Below, piece by piece: positions 45,177 to 55,672 of a DNA stretch of 64,000 nt; the first letter of the stretch is position 1; the number at the start of each line of letters is the position of its first letter. Source of the stretch: Cichorium intybus (lineage: Eukaryota; Streptophyta; Magnoliopsida; Asterales; Asteraceae); NCBI GenBank assembly GCA_023525715.1, contig CM042011.1, forward strand, positions 63,810,354 through 63,874,353, read 5' to 3'. Under the pieces are notes generated by a model that saw only the letters and a list, made by a program, of their open reading frames with translations, was not told the origin of the DNA and did not search any database. The position numbers and the translations under genes were made by a program.

Positions 45177-45385
45177 AATGAGGCTGAAAAGAAATTTAAC
45201 TCATTATAATCTCATTTATCTCAATACTCTTTTTCGCATCACATTTCTCATCAAAATTCTCAAAATAACACACATACTCATTACGTGTGCTAAAAGGGAT
45301 TATTGCATAGGGACAATATGGGACCTCTCTCTTTATTAGTTTGAGTTTAGAGTTTACTCTTTAAAGTCTAATTCACTCAAACCCT

Positions 45386-45398
45386 TGCTCTGATACCA
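45386..45398 (-). promoter_or_regulatory. tRNA-iMet primer binding site of element A
   Basis: Minus strand TTGGTATCAGAGC, a perfect match to the common plant iMet site, 3 nt from the end of the 5' LTR. Confidence 0.9.
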
Positions 45399-45401
45399 AC
45401 T

Positions 45402-46912
45402 TGTAACACCCAGTTTTCTTATCTCTAGATTACATCATAATCACTCAAAATAAACAAAGTGATCATGGTATAATCAAGATTAAGCAACATAAGTACAAGT
45501 AGAAATCAAAAGAACAAGTACTTAAAACAACACGTCCCAAAAACTGGTTTACAAAAGACCGTCTAACAAACTATACAAAAGAGTATATTCGGGTTTTACA
45601 ACAGTCAAAGTCAAGTCTCATATCCATGCAATCATCCTTCAGCTATCTTCTTACCCCTGTCACCTATATCACAAACATATAACTATTTATATGAGCTAAA
45701 TTAGCTCAGTGAGAAAGTTTATCAAGTTTAGAAATCATTCAAATAATTATCAAGATTTCCACAATCAACTCACTATCTCCATTTCAATGACTATCTCAGT
45801 CATTTAACGTACTCAATTAAACTAAGTAATTATGTCAAACAAAGGATTCTCAACCCTGTTTAACTCATGTAGAATTTGTTGTCTCAACCAAATCAAGATA
45901 TACAACAATTCAATTCAATTGTTGTTAAACCATTCACAATGAATTATAACTACTCACATGTTGGTTGTTTTGTGGAACTCCTGAACCGCGTGTGTTGTGC
46001 TCCTGTCTAGCCTCAGCTGTATCACAATATCTCAGGTCAAACTCAATATTCAACAATCTCAATCATATTCAACATCGATAAAAATCAACAATTTGAATCA
46101 TAAGAGAGGTTTATAATCAAAAGATAGTAATACTATCCTAATTATAACTTCCAATTTCACCACTTTGACTCATACAACCCTAAAAACACAATACAAGTAC
46201 TTTGCAAGCTTGGGTCTCGAATTAGAACTCTATCACATACACTAATCCAAGCAAACTAACTCTAATTCATGCTATTTGGAGGTGGTTCATCAAAACCACA
46301 AGGAACCATCTCAATTCCAAATATTCAACCGTCAAAACAAGATAGAAATCAAAGAAGATTATCTTTCAAGCTCAAGGAACAAATCTCTAGCTTCAATTCG
46401 TGAAGATAGACTCAAATCTCGACTTAGAAAGCTTAGAAATCGATTTCTAGGGTTTTGGGAGGGTTTTGTTCGAATTGGAAATGACCCAAATGAAGGAAAA
46501 CTCGTACTTTAAAATACCCCTGATGCGCGACACGACCCGTGTAGGCTCACACGACCCGTGTGAGACCTACAACAAGCCATCCTGAAATGCATAGACCCAC
46601 AAGACCCGTGTAGCCTCACACGACCCGTGTGAGACCCAAACTCGCCTCGGTAAGTTTTGAACAAGAACTACACGACCCGTGTGAAGGTACACGACCCGTG
46701 TAGACCTGAAAAAGGGTACTGTTTGTTTCTTAAGCCTTTCTACACGACCCGTGTTGCCATACACGACCTGTGTAGCTCTGATTTGACATTTTACAAGTCC
46801 AAACTTTACTCAATTGGGTTTTTAACCATCCTAACTCATATGACAACCTATTTAATCTTAATTACACTAAGATTAACACAAAATCTATAAAAATTAATAA
46901 TATGGTATTACA
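45402..46912 (-). repeat. 5' LTR of element A (complete, 1511 bp)
   Basis: On the minus strand it begins TGTAATACC at 46912 and ends GGTGTTACA at 45402. It contains eight ACACGACCCGTGT-type motifs (~46530-46775). Confidence 0.88.
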
Positions 46913-47550
46913 ACCTACGCCTCGGTTGGTCCTTTTTCCTCGTTCTTCTGTGCTCAGGAGACTGCTGGAGCACTCTCATGCGTTCCTCCTGTGGATGTCC
47001 TCTCCCTCTCCCAAGATCAAGTCACAAATGCCTTTGAACGCTAGCTTCTGCATACTGGATGCACTGCTGACCGCATTCACCGTACCAGACCAGCTCTCTG
47101 GAAGCAAAGATAATAATAGCAGCGACTAGACTTCGTCTTCAAATCGGATGTCAACAAATATCAATCTGAATATTATTGAGTTGAATTCGTTGACATGGTA
47201 TGTTACAAAACCGCCTTCCTTCATATTTGTATTTGCCAACTGCATGATTAGGAACACCTTATTTGTAGCTGAAGGTTTCTCGTACATGTTATACAACGCC
47301 TTGATCAAGCTGTAAGTTGTATTCTCATTGAAAATGTCGTAACCAACGTTCTTTTCCAATGACAACCGAACAACTCCAAGGTCCTGTCGATCTAACATAT
47401 CTCATTTATCTTGCTTCATATCATCTGTTTTCAGACCAATCAGGACATGTGTAGCTTTTTTGGTAGTAGTCTTCTATCTGCATTATCTAAAGCCAAAATA
47501 TTGATCTTCAAACCTATTGATCTTAATCTTTCGTTCTCCAGACATATCTC
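46913..47550 (-). pseudogene. copia gag fragment of element C
   Basis: The frame 47398-47126 reads LSLEKNVGYDIFNENTTYSL, LYNMYEKPSATNKVFLIMQL and VNEFNSIIFRLIFVDIRFED, i.e. the copia gag (UBN2) pattern. It ends at TAG (~47129) where the family has Gln, and continues in frame with LLSLLPESWSGTVNAVSSA and LAFKGICDLILGE until the element A junction. Confidence 0.8.
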
Positions 47551-48130
47551 TAATACCAATTTGTTAGGATTAAGGATCTCGATGAGTGCACTTGCTACAC
47601 GATTTGATCCAGAAAATGATGACAACAGGAAGAACACTAAGAACACGTGGATTTAAGTGGTTCACTCGATCTAGACTGATCAAGCTACGATTACTGTAGG
47701 AAATAGAGATCGTATTTATATCGGCAATGAGATCTTTAATGAATGATGGCAAATCTTCTAGCGCCATGCTTTCTACACTAGGCCAAATGATGGGAAATGT
47801 CATGAACCATACTGGACGGAACTTCTTTCTGCCCGAGTCAGACCTAGAAATTTGTGTCATGAGACACTTCTAATGAAGTAGCTTCTCCTGCGTACCGCAA
47901 TAGCTTCGTAACATTGCTTGTCCGAAGCCATGCCAACTAATCTGGACCGAAGTGAGGCTTACCTCGGTTTTACTTACCTAGATGTCTTCAGTTCCAACCG
48001 AGCTACTGGTCCACTAAAGTAGTGATGTTCTCAATCTGGGCTGAATGCACCCGACTCGTGATACTACTTTACTTCCGTCGATCTGCTTTGGTTCTCTCTG
48101 GAAGAAAAGGATCCGATCGAAGCTTAGACG

Positions 48131-48526
48131 CTATGCAGTTATCGCGGTCAAAACCGTAATCGCGGTAACCTACCGATATTTAATTTTGCGGTTCTCGCGG
48201 TGGTATAGCGGTGATATAGCGGTTTTTTAGTAATATGTAGAATTTATATATTAGACTATTACTAGTAGAATTAATATCATAAAAGTCATTCAAAAAACAT
48301 CACATAATGCTTAATTTAAGAAATAAGTCACATAATATAACATTCTAATATAGAAAATGTCAAAGTATCAAATTTTTTTTTCCTCCACCCGGATAATAGC
48401 GGTAAATCGCGGTAAATCGCGGCGGTATACCGGTACCGCTATTTTCCACCGCTAAACTGAACCGCGATTATGCTGACCACCGCGAACCGCTATACCGGCG
48501 CTATACCGGCGCGATTAACTACATAG
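48131..48526. mobile_element. 396-bp hAT-like MITE rich in CGCGGT words
   Basis: The left end CTATGCAGTTATCGCGG and the right end in reverse complement CTATGTAGTTAATCGCGCCGG form imperfect TIRs. Both flanks carry the 8 bp CTTAGACG (48123-48130 and 48527-48534). The interior is built of words such as GATAGCGGT, AAATCGCGG, TATACCGG and CCGCTAT. An 8-bp duplication suggests hAT; no coding capacity. Confidence 0.75.
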
Positions 48527-48641
48527 CTTAGACGTCATCCTTATTGGCAATTTTTGCCTTTATTTATGGTTGCTTCGGTCAACTGATCAACTTCGGTTGC
48601 CTAGACTTCCTTGATTCAGATTAGACTCCATCTACTTAACA

Positions 48642-51082
48642 GTTAGCAACATTGTATGTACCTTGATTGTAAGAAGCCATTGAATCCCAAAAGGATTTAA
48701 CAATAGATACAAAAAAATGATTTTTCAATAAACGTAACTAGATCTAAGAACAAAAATATATCTGGAAGATAAGAAATGAATCATTTTACAAAAGGATGAA
48801 CATTATGTTCTGATACTAATTTTAGAACAATTTCAATGACGAATGCGGAAATGTATGAACAATTAACACAAATATTTATCCATAAGTATATTGATTTAAG
48901 AAATAAACATAGCTCAAATGTGCAAAACATAAACATGCAATAAGTTATTTAAAAGTTTCTCTGTCCTCCTATATATACACGATGCCAACAAAGTCGGTAG
49001 TTGAATACAACCAATAAAATAACTACATGTCAGATGCCTTCGTGAGTTGGTTGCAACAACCTGCTTAAACTAACATACGCCTAGTGTGTTATGAGCGTCT
49101 TCAAGCTAATCTTCGTGTAAGGGTTTGAAAGAGCATTTGAAACAACATTTAAAACTCTAACGACTTCAGATCCATAAAAAAGTTTCTTCAAAAAGATCCA
49201 AATGACATCTTTAAGAGGTCAACTTAGACACAACACAAAATGCAACCCTACAGTGACTGAAATATTGAATGATAAAAATATACACATCTAAGAAAGTTAA
49301 AAAAATGCATACACATTATATGATTATATACATTAAAATACCGAATAAAGTCACAAACTGAGCAAAACTAAAATTAACCAACGAAATATTTAATAAATAA
49401 CTAAATATATGATATATATTAACTAATAATTAACAATTATAATTATTTATTTAAAAAAAAAGTCAAAATGCTCAAGTTTGACCGATTTTACCGATATTTT
49501 CCCGGTTTGATCGAATTAGCCTAATAGGACCGAGTTAGATTGAGTTCGACTAAATTCAAGTTTTTTTACTGATTTACATAAAACACATCGATATATACTT
49601 GATTCCGCCAAGTTTTCCAAAAAACACCACCGTATATACTTGATTCGGATACTCGGCCGAATAAACCGATTTTTACAACAACATACACGTATTCACCCTT
49701 GTTTAACTACATTTTTGGATGATTCCGATCGGAATAACTTGTTCCATCCATTTTATGTTGCCACTTTAGCTAAGTTTTCGTTAAGTTTCTAAAACTAGAG
49801 ATTCAAGATAACTCTCGACATCATTACATGTCAGGAATTACTTGCTCTTTTTTTTTATCAATTAAGAAACATTCTAAAATTTTGATTGATTTCAAATATT
49901 TTCATTACGTTGCATAATAATATATACATCTTTTTGAAGGTGTTTCAAAACGTGCTTTCTTTATATAACCCCTTTAAGGGATGTGATTCACACGATTACA
50001 TATATATTTATTTATTACACTTGATACCTTCTATTTCAACTCTATAAAATACTAATAATTAAATATTAAATCTCTGCATAAGACGCAAATTTAGTAATAT
50101 CATGTGATCCACACGGAAATATGAGTAATAATTAACTCTTTAATAATTAAATCTTAATAAATTATTTTGAATTATTTTTAGTCTTCTATTTCAACTCTAT
50201 AAAATACTAATAATTAAATATTAAATCTCTGCATAAGAAGCAAATTTAGTAATATCATGTGATCCACACGGAAATATGAGTAATAATTAACTTTTTAATA
50301 ATTAAATATTAATAAATTATTTTTTAGTGACAAATTTCAGAAAAGACACTAAATTTTAAAAATATTCAATTTTGACATTGTATTTTTTTAAATTAAGTCA
50401 TTAAATTTTTAATTTTTTTAATTAAGTCGCTAAATTTTCAATTTTTTCAATTAAATCACAATGTTTTCAATTTTGTTTCAGTGCTAACCACGTGACCGAG
50501 CCGTTACACTTTTTTAAAAAAACACAAACAAATTAACGAAATATAAAAATATCAAAAAGAAATCAAAAAGATAAAATAGTCTTTTTAAGTTTGATAGAGA
50601 CCATAACCACAAAAAAAATTCGATTTTGGACCGCTGGTCCAAGTTGAAAATGTTTGGACCTCATTCACAGTTTTTTGCAAATCACAAGGACCCAATTTGC
50701 AGTTTACTCAAATGTTTTGAATAATAAATAATTAACAATAAGTTTCAACAGAAAATATAAAATAGATGGTAAAATAGTCATTTTAGATAAGTTAATGGAT
50801 TTAAACTGATTGTGTTGTTGATAGAAGAGACCAAATTTGCAATGAAACATGCATATAAGTGCCATCTATGCAATATCTGAAGTTTAGGTACCGTAACCCC
50901 AATTGTTTTTTGACATATACAGAGATTAAATTCCAGTTTTCTCTTTATTTATTTTTAACATAAGTGATGTCCCTTTCTTGACACATTCCATCACAACGAG
51001 GGGAATAATCGTGGCTTGTTTTTTTATGTGACACGACACAAATATATTATATTGAACGAACATGAGACGACATGATGATATC
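48642..51082. other. Intergenic, AT-rich, with a 153-bp tandem duplication
   Basis: No gene recognised. Besides the duplication at 50029-50324, the part 50330-50480 (words TTTTGACATTGTA, AATTAAGTC(A/G)(T/C)TAAATTTT) resembles the ends of the TIR element at 5684-6404, and may be a diverged relative. Confidence 0.5.
50029..50324. repeat. Two-copy tandem duplication, period ~153 bp
   Basis: The block starting TTCTATTTCAACTCTATAAA at 50029 recurs at 50182 with only a few changes (for example CATAAGACGC against CATAAGAAGC). Confidence 0.93.
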
Positions 51083-51090
51083 CTTTTTAT

Positions 51091-52344
51091 CAGGGCCGGT
51101 CCAAGGGCAGGGCGACTTGGGCCACGGCCCAGGGCAGCAGTATCACATGGGGCATCAGATTTTTTCCAGCTCTTATGGGTAAATGTTACTTGAGCCAAAA
51201 ATTTTATCCACAAAATTAGTCCAACAGAAAGTGCATGACCCTGAAACATGAAATTAGAAGGAAGACGGCAATTTTCTCGATCAGCTAAAAAATGCACGCC
51301 TCCCTGAAGAAGACGAGGAGATTGGAAGAGTGGGAGAAATACCGAGGAGTCGTTGAGGTTTTCTAATTCTATATTTGATATTGAGGAGTTAGGCTGAATA
51401 TTTTCTTCTGAACAAAAAACAGCACGATAATTTCTTATTCTTTCTTTCATATCGAAGGGCAAGGCCTCAGGTTTTCTGATTCTATATTTCATGCCGATAG
51501 GCAAGGATCGGGGTTCGTTTTTCTGATTCTTTTATTCTAAACAACACGGAAAGTCGGATAGTTGAAACTTTTCTAATTTCTAGTTTGTTTCTTTTTTTCG
51601 AGAACGGAGGTAATACCCTTCCTGCTTCTTTCTTCTTCTTTTCTAGTTTTTGTTTAACTGTTCTAAAATTAGTTTTCTGATAAAAGTATGCTTGCTTTAA
51701 TTTTAAAAGTTAAAGTTTTATAGAATTAAGTTATCTGATTTAAGTATTTCTATATTTGAAATAAGTTTTCTAGTATAAGTCTTTATGTTTTAAGTTATCA
51801 GAAATAAGTTTTCTTCAATCACACTTTCGTTTTGAATATTGTTTTACTTTCAGCCTACCGCTTTTCTTTATAGACTTTTACTTTTCTAGTATAAATGATA
51901 AATAAAAATTTGTTAAATTGCAGTCTGCATTTTGTGAAGAGAGACAAAGAATATGTCGAATTTTCCTTTTTGGCTTCAAAATTGAAATTCCAACCTTAGA
52001 AGTTCATGAACCTTTGCTTTTTTGCCCTTTGACTTGAAAGTTGAATTTACCCAAGAAGAAGAGGAGAAATTTGCATTTTGACTCGAAAGACGAATCTACC
52101 TTTTTGCAAATTAGTTAATCCAACTTCATTTTTTTCACTTCATATATCATGCTAATTAATTTCTTGGTACTCCTTATAATTTTTTGTTAAGTTGATTAAT
52201 AGTTCTAGTAATTTGTTGATAATTTAAGTTATATGAAAATAATGATTTTGTTGACAAATTTGTATTATATATTGATTCGTTATAGATGTGGGGCATTATA
52301 AAGTAACTTTGCCTAGGGCATAAAATAACAATGGACCGGCCCTG
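51091..52344. mobile_element. Non-autonomous hAT element (1254 bp)
   Basis: The left end CAGGGCCGGTCCAAGGGC and the right end TGGACCGGCCCTG form a TIR of ~13 bp starting CAGGG, a typical hAT terminus. Flanking 8-bp duplications are identical: CTTTTTAT at 51083-51090 and 52345-52352. No transposase domain is recognised inside; the minus-strand 192-codon frame over the left end (51504-50926) has no known motif. Its last ~86 bp also form the left edge of the tandem array units. Confidence 0.9.
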
Positions 52345-52481
52345 CTTTTTATTAACATGAAAAACGATCCAATTAGTAACACGGCAAAAGTAACATAAAA
52401 ATAACAATTTGTGTCAACATCATGTCGATTCTTGGATATCATTAACACAATACAATAGATAAAACACAACACGAACACAAA

Positions 52482-52921
52482 CACTACAAGAAATGTTAGC
52501 AATAACAGCGACACTTTTAGCGGCGACAGCTGGTATTGCCGGCGACAACGAAAATACACGTTTCTTGTCGCCGATAATATCGGCTGTCGGCGCTAAAGGT
52601 GTCACCGGTATTGCTGAGTCAGCGATCCGTGTGATCATTGATCTGCGCCGTCCATAAACTTTAACAACACACATCGGTGACACGTCATCACCAGATATTG
52701 AAACTCATTAGCTGCGACAACAACAACGATGACATTTGACATTAGCGGCGGCGACAACTAACACAGGCGACACTTTTACCAGCGATTATAGAGCAAATAC
52801 CAACGATGCATTTGCAGCGAGTCTTTAGCGGCGATAAGTCGCCGCTAATACCTTTATAGACGATTTTTCAAAATTTTAACGGAGACAATAGTCGCCACTA
52901 ATCCTACCATGTCTTGTAGTG
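52482..52921. mobile_element. CACTA-type MITE (440 bp), copy 1
   Basis: Ends CACTACAAGAAAT and, in reverse complement of the right side, CACTACAAGACAT, flanked by AAA on both sides (52479-52481, 52922-52924), a 3-bp CACTA target duplication. The interior is rich in GCGGCGAC and GTCGCCGCTAA words in inverted arrangement. Non-coding. Confidence 0.88.
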
Positions 52922-52924
52922 AAA

Positions 52925-53510
52925 TTCAAATTTCAATTTCATCCAAATTTTATTTCATATCAAGTATTTTATCATATCGTACCATCAATTGACACCCTTA
53001 ACGACGACCAACCATTTCCTCCATTTTCTTCCCCATCCTAAAACCGTTATTTTTCTTTAAAGTGGATCTTTATTCTAGGTTCGAGCTGTTATCAAAGACA
53101 TAAAAAATTCCTTTCGTCATCACCTACATTTATATACTCTTGACTCTTTGATAACATTGATTTAAGAAAATCAATACGTTTATTAAATCAATGCTATGAT
53201 CAAAGATAACTAAATGTATTTTTAGTTAATTGAATTCTACGTTCCACAGTGTTTAGCTCAATTTTAATAGTTTTTTACCACAACTAAACAATATTTTTTT
53301 AACGGCAGCACAACTAAACAATATTCTTGAATGACTTCTCACCTTTTTCCAAGTCAAGAAAAGCAATCAACATTCTCCTTCCTCTATTTCTTTCTACATT
53401 TATTTATATCAAAAACAACATTCATTCTCTCTAATTTTCCATCAATTTCTCAACTTGTTCTCTACTTTGCACAACTAAAACAGTAAAACCCCACCCTCCT
53501 ATCTTTCATG
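52925..53510. other. 3' flank of the broken NFD4-like gene, copy 1
   Basis: AT-rich flank between the CACTA MITE and the MFS pseudogene stop; no feature recognised. The same sequence is at 58525-59110. Confidence 0.5.
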
Positions 53511-54555
53511 CTACCCCTCAACCTCAACCCGGTCCGACCGTCTTTCCAAAACCAACGCATAAAACCCCTTCGTCCGAAAAAACAACACCAACGAAACAAA
53601 AAACCCAAATCCACAAACCCCACCAAACACAAAAAACGAATGCATAAAGCAATTAATCCCCTCACATTTACCCCCTCCTCCTGCTTCCATGTCATAAAAC
53701 CTTCCAATCACAAGCACCGACAATATATACGAACCAACAGGATTAGCAGCAGCAATGGTGTTGAAAATAGTCCCCATATGCTTCACCCCAAATATTTCCG
53801 AAGTAATCGTCGGCATCAACGACCACTGTGATCCGTAACAAACACCGACGACAAACGTACCAAAGAGCAAACTCACATCTAACCCGATGACCAAATGGCC
53901 CACCACCATTGCCGCTAGTGTAAGAGAGATAAACAGTGGCCGCCCCCAACCGTATTTGTGTAGGAACAAATCCGACACATAACCGCCACAGAACCGGCCG
54001 AGAAAGTTCCAGATACTCCATAGAGACAACATCGAGTTGATCTCAACTGTTGAGTAGTGAAGAGACTCGCCGATTTGAGTTATGTTGTTGATTGTTGCAA
54101 GACCAGAACCCATCGCACACACCATGGCGAGAAATAAGAGCCAGAAGTTGACGGTGCTCATTGCTTGTGCCAGATTCGTTTCGATTACCGGTACCGGTGG
54201 ACCCTCCTGTGCCTCTAAAGCAAAAATGAATGGAGTCATGGTGAGTGAAGTTGATGATTCGCTTTTTTGAGCTTTGAGTGCGATATGAAGAGGTGAAGAG
54301 ATGAGAATTAGAAGGATGATGGTTGTGAAGAAGTGAGCCCATGGTGGGAAGACGAAGAAGTTTTCGGAGATAAGTATGATCGTTAGATATGCGGCTATGA
54401 CGAGTGCGATTAGCGAGAATTTGTTTAAATGGCGCTTGTCGTTGGTTGTGTTTGAGGGATTTTCATGAACCAGAGACATGAGGAGGAGGGAGACGAGAGT
54501 TGGAAGCACGGCTAGCATCAGTAGGCGGTATCGCTCAGCTTAGACCGAGAAAGCC
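53511..54555 (-). pseudogene. NFD4-like MFS pseudogene, copy 1 (exon 2 only)
   Basis: Homologous to exon 2 of the MFS gene at 33360-34433. The acceptor CTCAG|GGCTTTCTCGG at 54555 is kept and gives GFLGLS, then TGA instead of GGA. About 50 bp that should encode the next membrane-segment residues are missing. From an ATG at 54518 the frame is open for 335 codons with all C-terminal signatures (GSGLATINNITQIGESLHYS, NFLGRFCGGYVSDLFLHKYG, GSQWSLMPTITSEIFGVKHM). Exon 1, the whole Nodulin-like start, is absent: the short LTR element sits 23 bp into the intron and no exon 1 follows. Non-functional as a transporter, though an N-truncated protein could be made. Confidence 0.88.
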
Positions 54556-54637
54556 CTGAGTAAAATGAACACGAAGTTTGGTTTGTTGGGAATCCTAAGC
54601 TCAGTGGATTCACTGTGCAATCAACTAAGATAGTGCC

Positions 54638-54670
54638 AGACAAATTGGTTGTGTAGAATCCAATTTGTCT
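54638..54670. repeat. 11-bp perfect hairpin in the LTR
   Basis: AGACAAATTGG, an 11-nt loop, then CCAATTTGTCT. It occurs in each LTR of both copies, and its sequence also marks a rearrangement breakpoint in copy 2. Confidence 0.9.
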
Positions 54671-54832
54671 GTAACATTTACACTTTCCAGTACATAAATA
54701 CCTGTATAATCGAGACATGAAAACTTACAGTTGTGAGAAACACATAGATCCGGGTTGTTGAGTTATATTTCCCGGGTATAATCAAAGAGTTTATTTTGAT
54801 ATATTTGTGTGTGTACAATTGTCAATCTTGAA

Positions 54833-54845
54833 TTGGTATCAGAGC
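54833..54845 (+). promoter_or_regulatory. tRNA-iMet primer binding site of the short LTR element
   Basis: TTGGTATCAGAGC, one base after the 5' LTR; perfect iMet-type site. The same site is at 60433-60445 in copy 2. Confidence 0.9.
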
Positions 54846-54880
54846 TTAAGATCAGAGGCTGTGAATTCATACCTTTCATC

Positions 54881-55672
54881 ATGTCGGATGGAGAAGGAGG
54901 TAGAGTCGGAAGTACGGGTGGTGCTCCGGTAAAGCTCAAAATGGTCGGAACCGCTGGATACTCGAGAGGAGATGCAGGCGGTGGTTCGGTCGGGAACGCC
55001 GGAGGCTCGAGCAGGGGAGCCGGCGGAAGATCGGTTGGCGGTGCATCGCAAGGCGGCGGTGGCGGATTGAATCGAGAGGGCGACTGGAATACCTCCCGAT
55101 CGGTTGTTGCCGACGGAGGATTAGTTGATGGTGGCTCGAACGGCGGCGGCGGTGGCTACGGTTCACATCGAGAAGGAGGAGACGGAGGTCTTCCGAAACC
55201 GATCAAGAAAGAGGAATACCGAACGAAGGCGTTACTTACCCGATCCAGCGGTGGCAGCTCGATTTCCGGTGGAGGATCCGGATCGCAAGGAGGAGGCGAC
55301 GGGGGAGTTCCTCCGAGTCCGAGAGAAGCAGAAAGGGGAAGATGGCGGATCGAGAGGAGGAGACGGAAGAGAAATACCGAGAGGTTGAGAGAAGAAACAG
55401 CCGGCGGTGGGTCGATTAGCGGCGGCGGCGGAAGGATGAACGGCGGTGATGGCGATGGCGGATCGAGAGGAGGAGGCGGGGAAGGTCTTCCGAATCCGAC
55501 AGAATCCAGGGGCGAGAAATGGGGAAGAAACATGGAAGGAGCCGGCTTAAGTCAAAAAGGGAACCGGGTCGGGTTATGGGTCCGGGTTGGGTGGATCCGG
55601 GTCCTCTCATGGATCTTAGCCCAAATCAAGTGGATCTTAGTCCAAAATAAGCCCAATTCAACTAGAAATTAG
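54881..55672 (+). CDS. Gly/Ser/Arg-rich ORF of the short LTR element, copy 1
   Basis: 263 codons from ATG (MSDGEGGRVGSTGG). Gly-rich segments (GGSSRGAGGRSVGGASQGGG) alternate with charged ones (KKEEYRTKALLTR, RWRIERRRRKRNTERLREE), and the C-terminus is hydrophobic/basic (WVRVGWIRVLSWILAQIKW). The frame is open upstream through the primer site into the LTR end, but has no ATG there. I do not recognise the protein: no zinc knuckle, protease or RT. It might be a degenerate nucleic-acid-binding gag-like protein or captured host sequence. The region is far more GC-rich than its surroundings. The antisense strand also has long Pro-rich frames, as expected from GGN codons. Confidence 0.5.
   Translation: MSDGEGGRVGSTGGAPVKLKMVGTAGYSRGDAGGGSVGNAGGSSRGAGGRSVGGASQGGGGGLNREGDWNTSRSVVADGGLVDGGSNGGGGGYGSHREGGDGGLPKPIKKEEYRTKALLTRSSGGSSISGGGSGSQGGGDGGVPPSPREAERGRWRIERRRRKRNTERLREETAGGGSISGGGGRMNGGDGDGGSRGGGGEGLPNPTESRGEKWGRNMEGAGLSQKGNRVGLWVRVGWIRVLSWILAQIKWILVQNKPNSTRN

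Larger units (their letters stand above)
39770..46912 (-). mobile_element. Ty3/gypsy chromovirus A (Tekay/Del-like), decayed
   Basis: A minus-strand element. The 5' LTR is 45402-46912, the primer site TTGGTATCAGAGC is at 45386-45398, then gag, protease, RT, RNase H and integrase (45176 down to 40578), a purine-rich tract (GAAGGGGGTAAGAACT, ~40564-40580) and a truncated 3' LTR, 39770-40563. The LTRs are about 98% alike by eye apart from an indel in the ACACGACCCGTGT repeat zone. In-frame stops and frame changes in gag, protease, RT and integrase mean this copy cannot encode its proteins. The C-terminal chromodomain-like segment and gene order place it among plant chromoviruses; the Tekay/Del assignment is an inference. 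Confidence 0.9.
46913..48641 (-). mobile_element. Truncated Ty1/copia element C (LTR + partial gag)
   Basis: Minus strand: an LTR ending ...CCTAACA at 47562 is followed by a degenerate primer site (AATTGGTATTAGAG, 47548-47561) and a gag frame. The gag is cut at 46913, where the LTR of element A begins. The outer LTR border near 48641 (TGTTAAGTAGATGG) is tentative, since the other LTR is missing. A 396-bp MITE is nested in the LTR. Confidence 0.65.

Noticed and set aside
50926..51504. 192-codon minus-strand frame as a gene
   Set aside because: It crosses the hAT left border and its target duplication, and has no recognisable domain.
54584..54831. Retrozyme (hammerhead ribozyme in the LTR)
   Set aside because: Size and primer site fit, but I find no CUGANGA core in the LTR on the sense strand, although a GAAAC word exists.
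55156..55533. Minus-strand Pro-rich 125-codon frame in the short LTR element
   Set aside because: Complement of the GGN-rich sense frame; no independent support.
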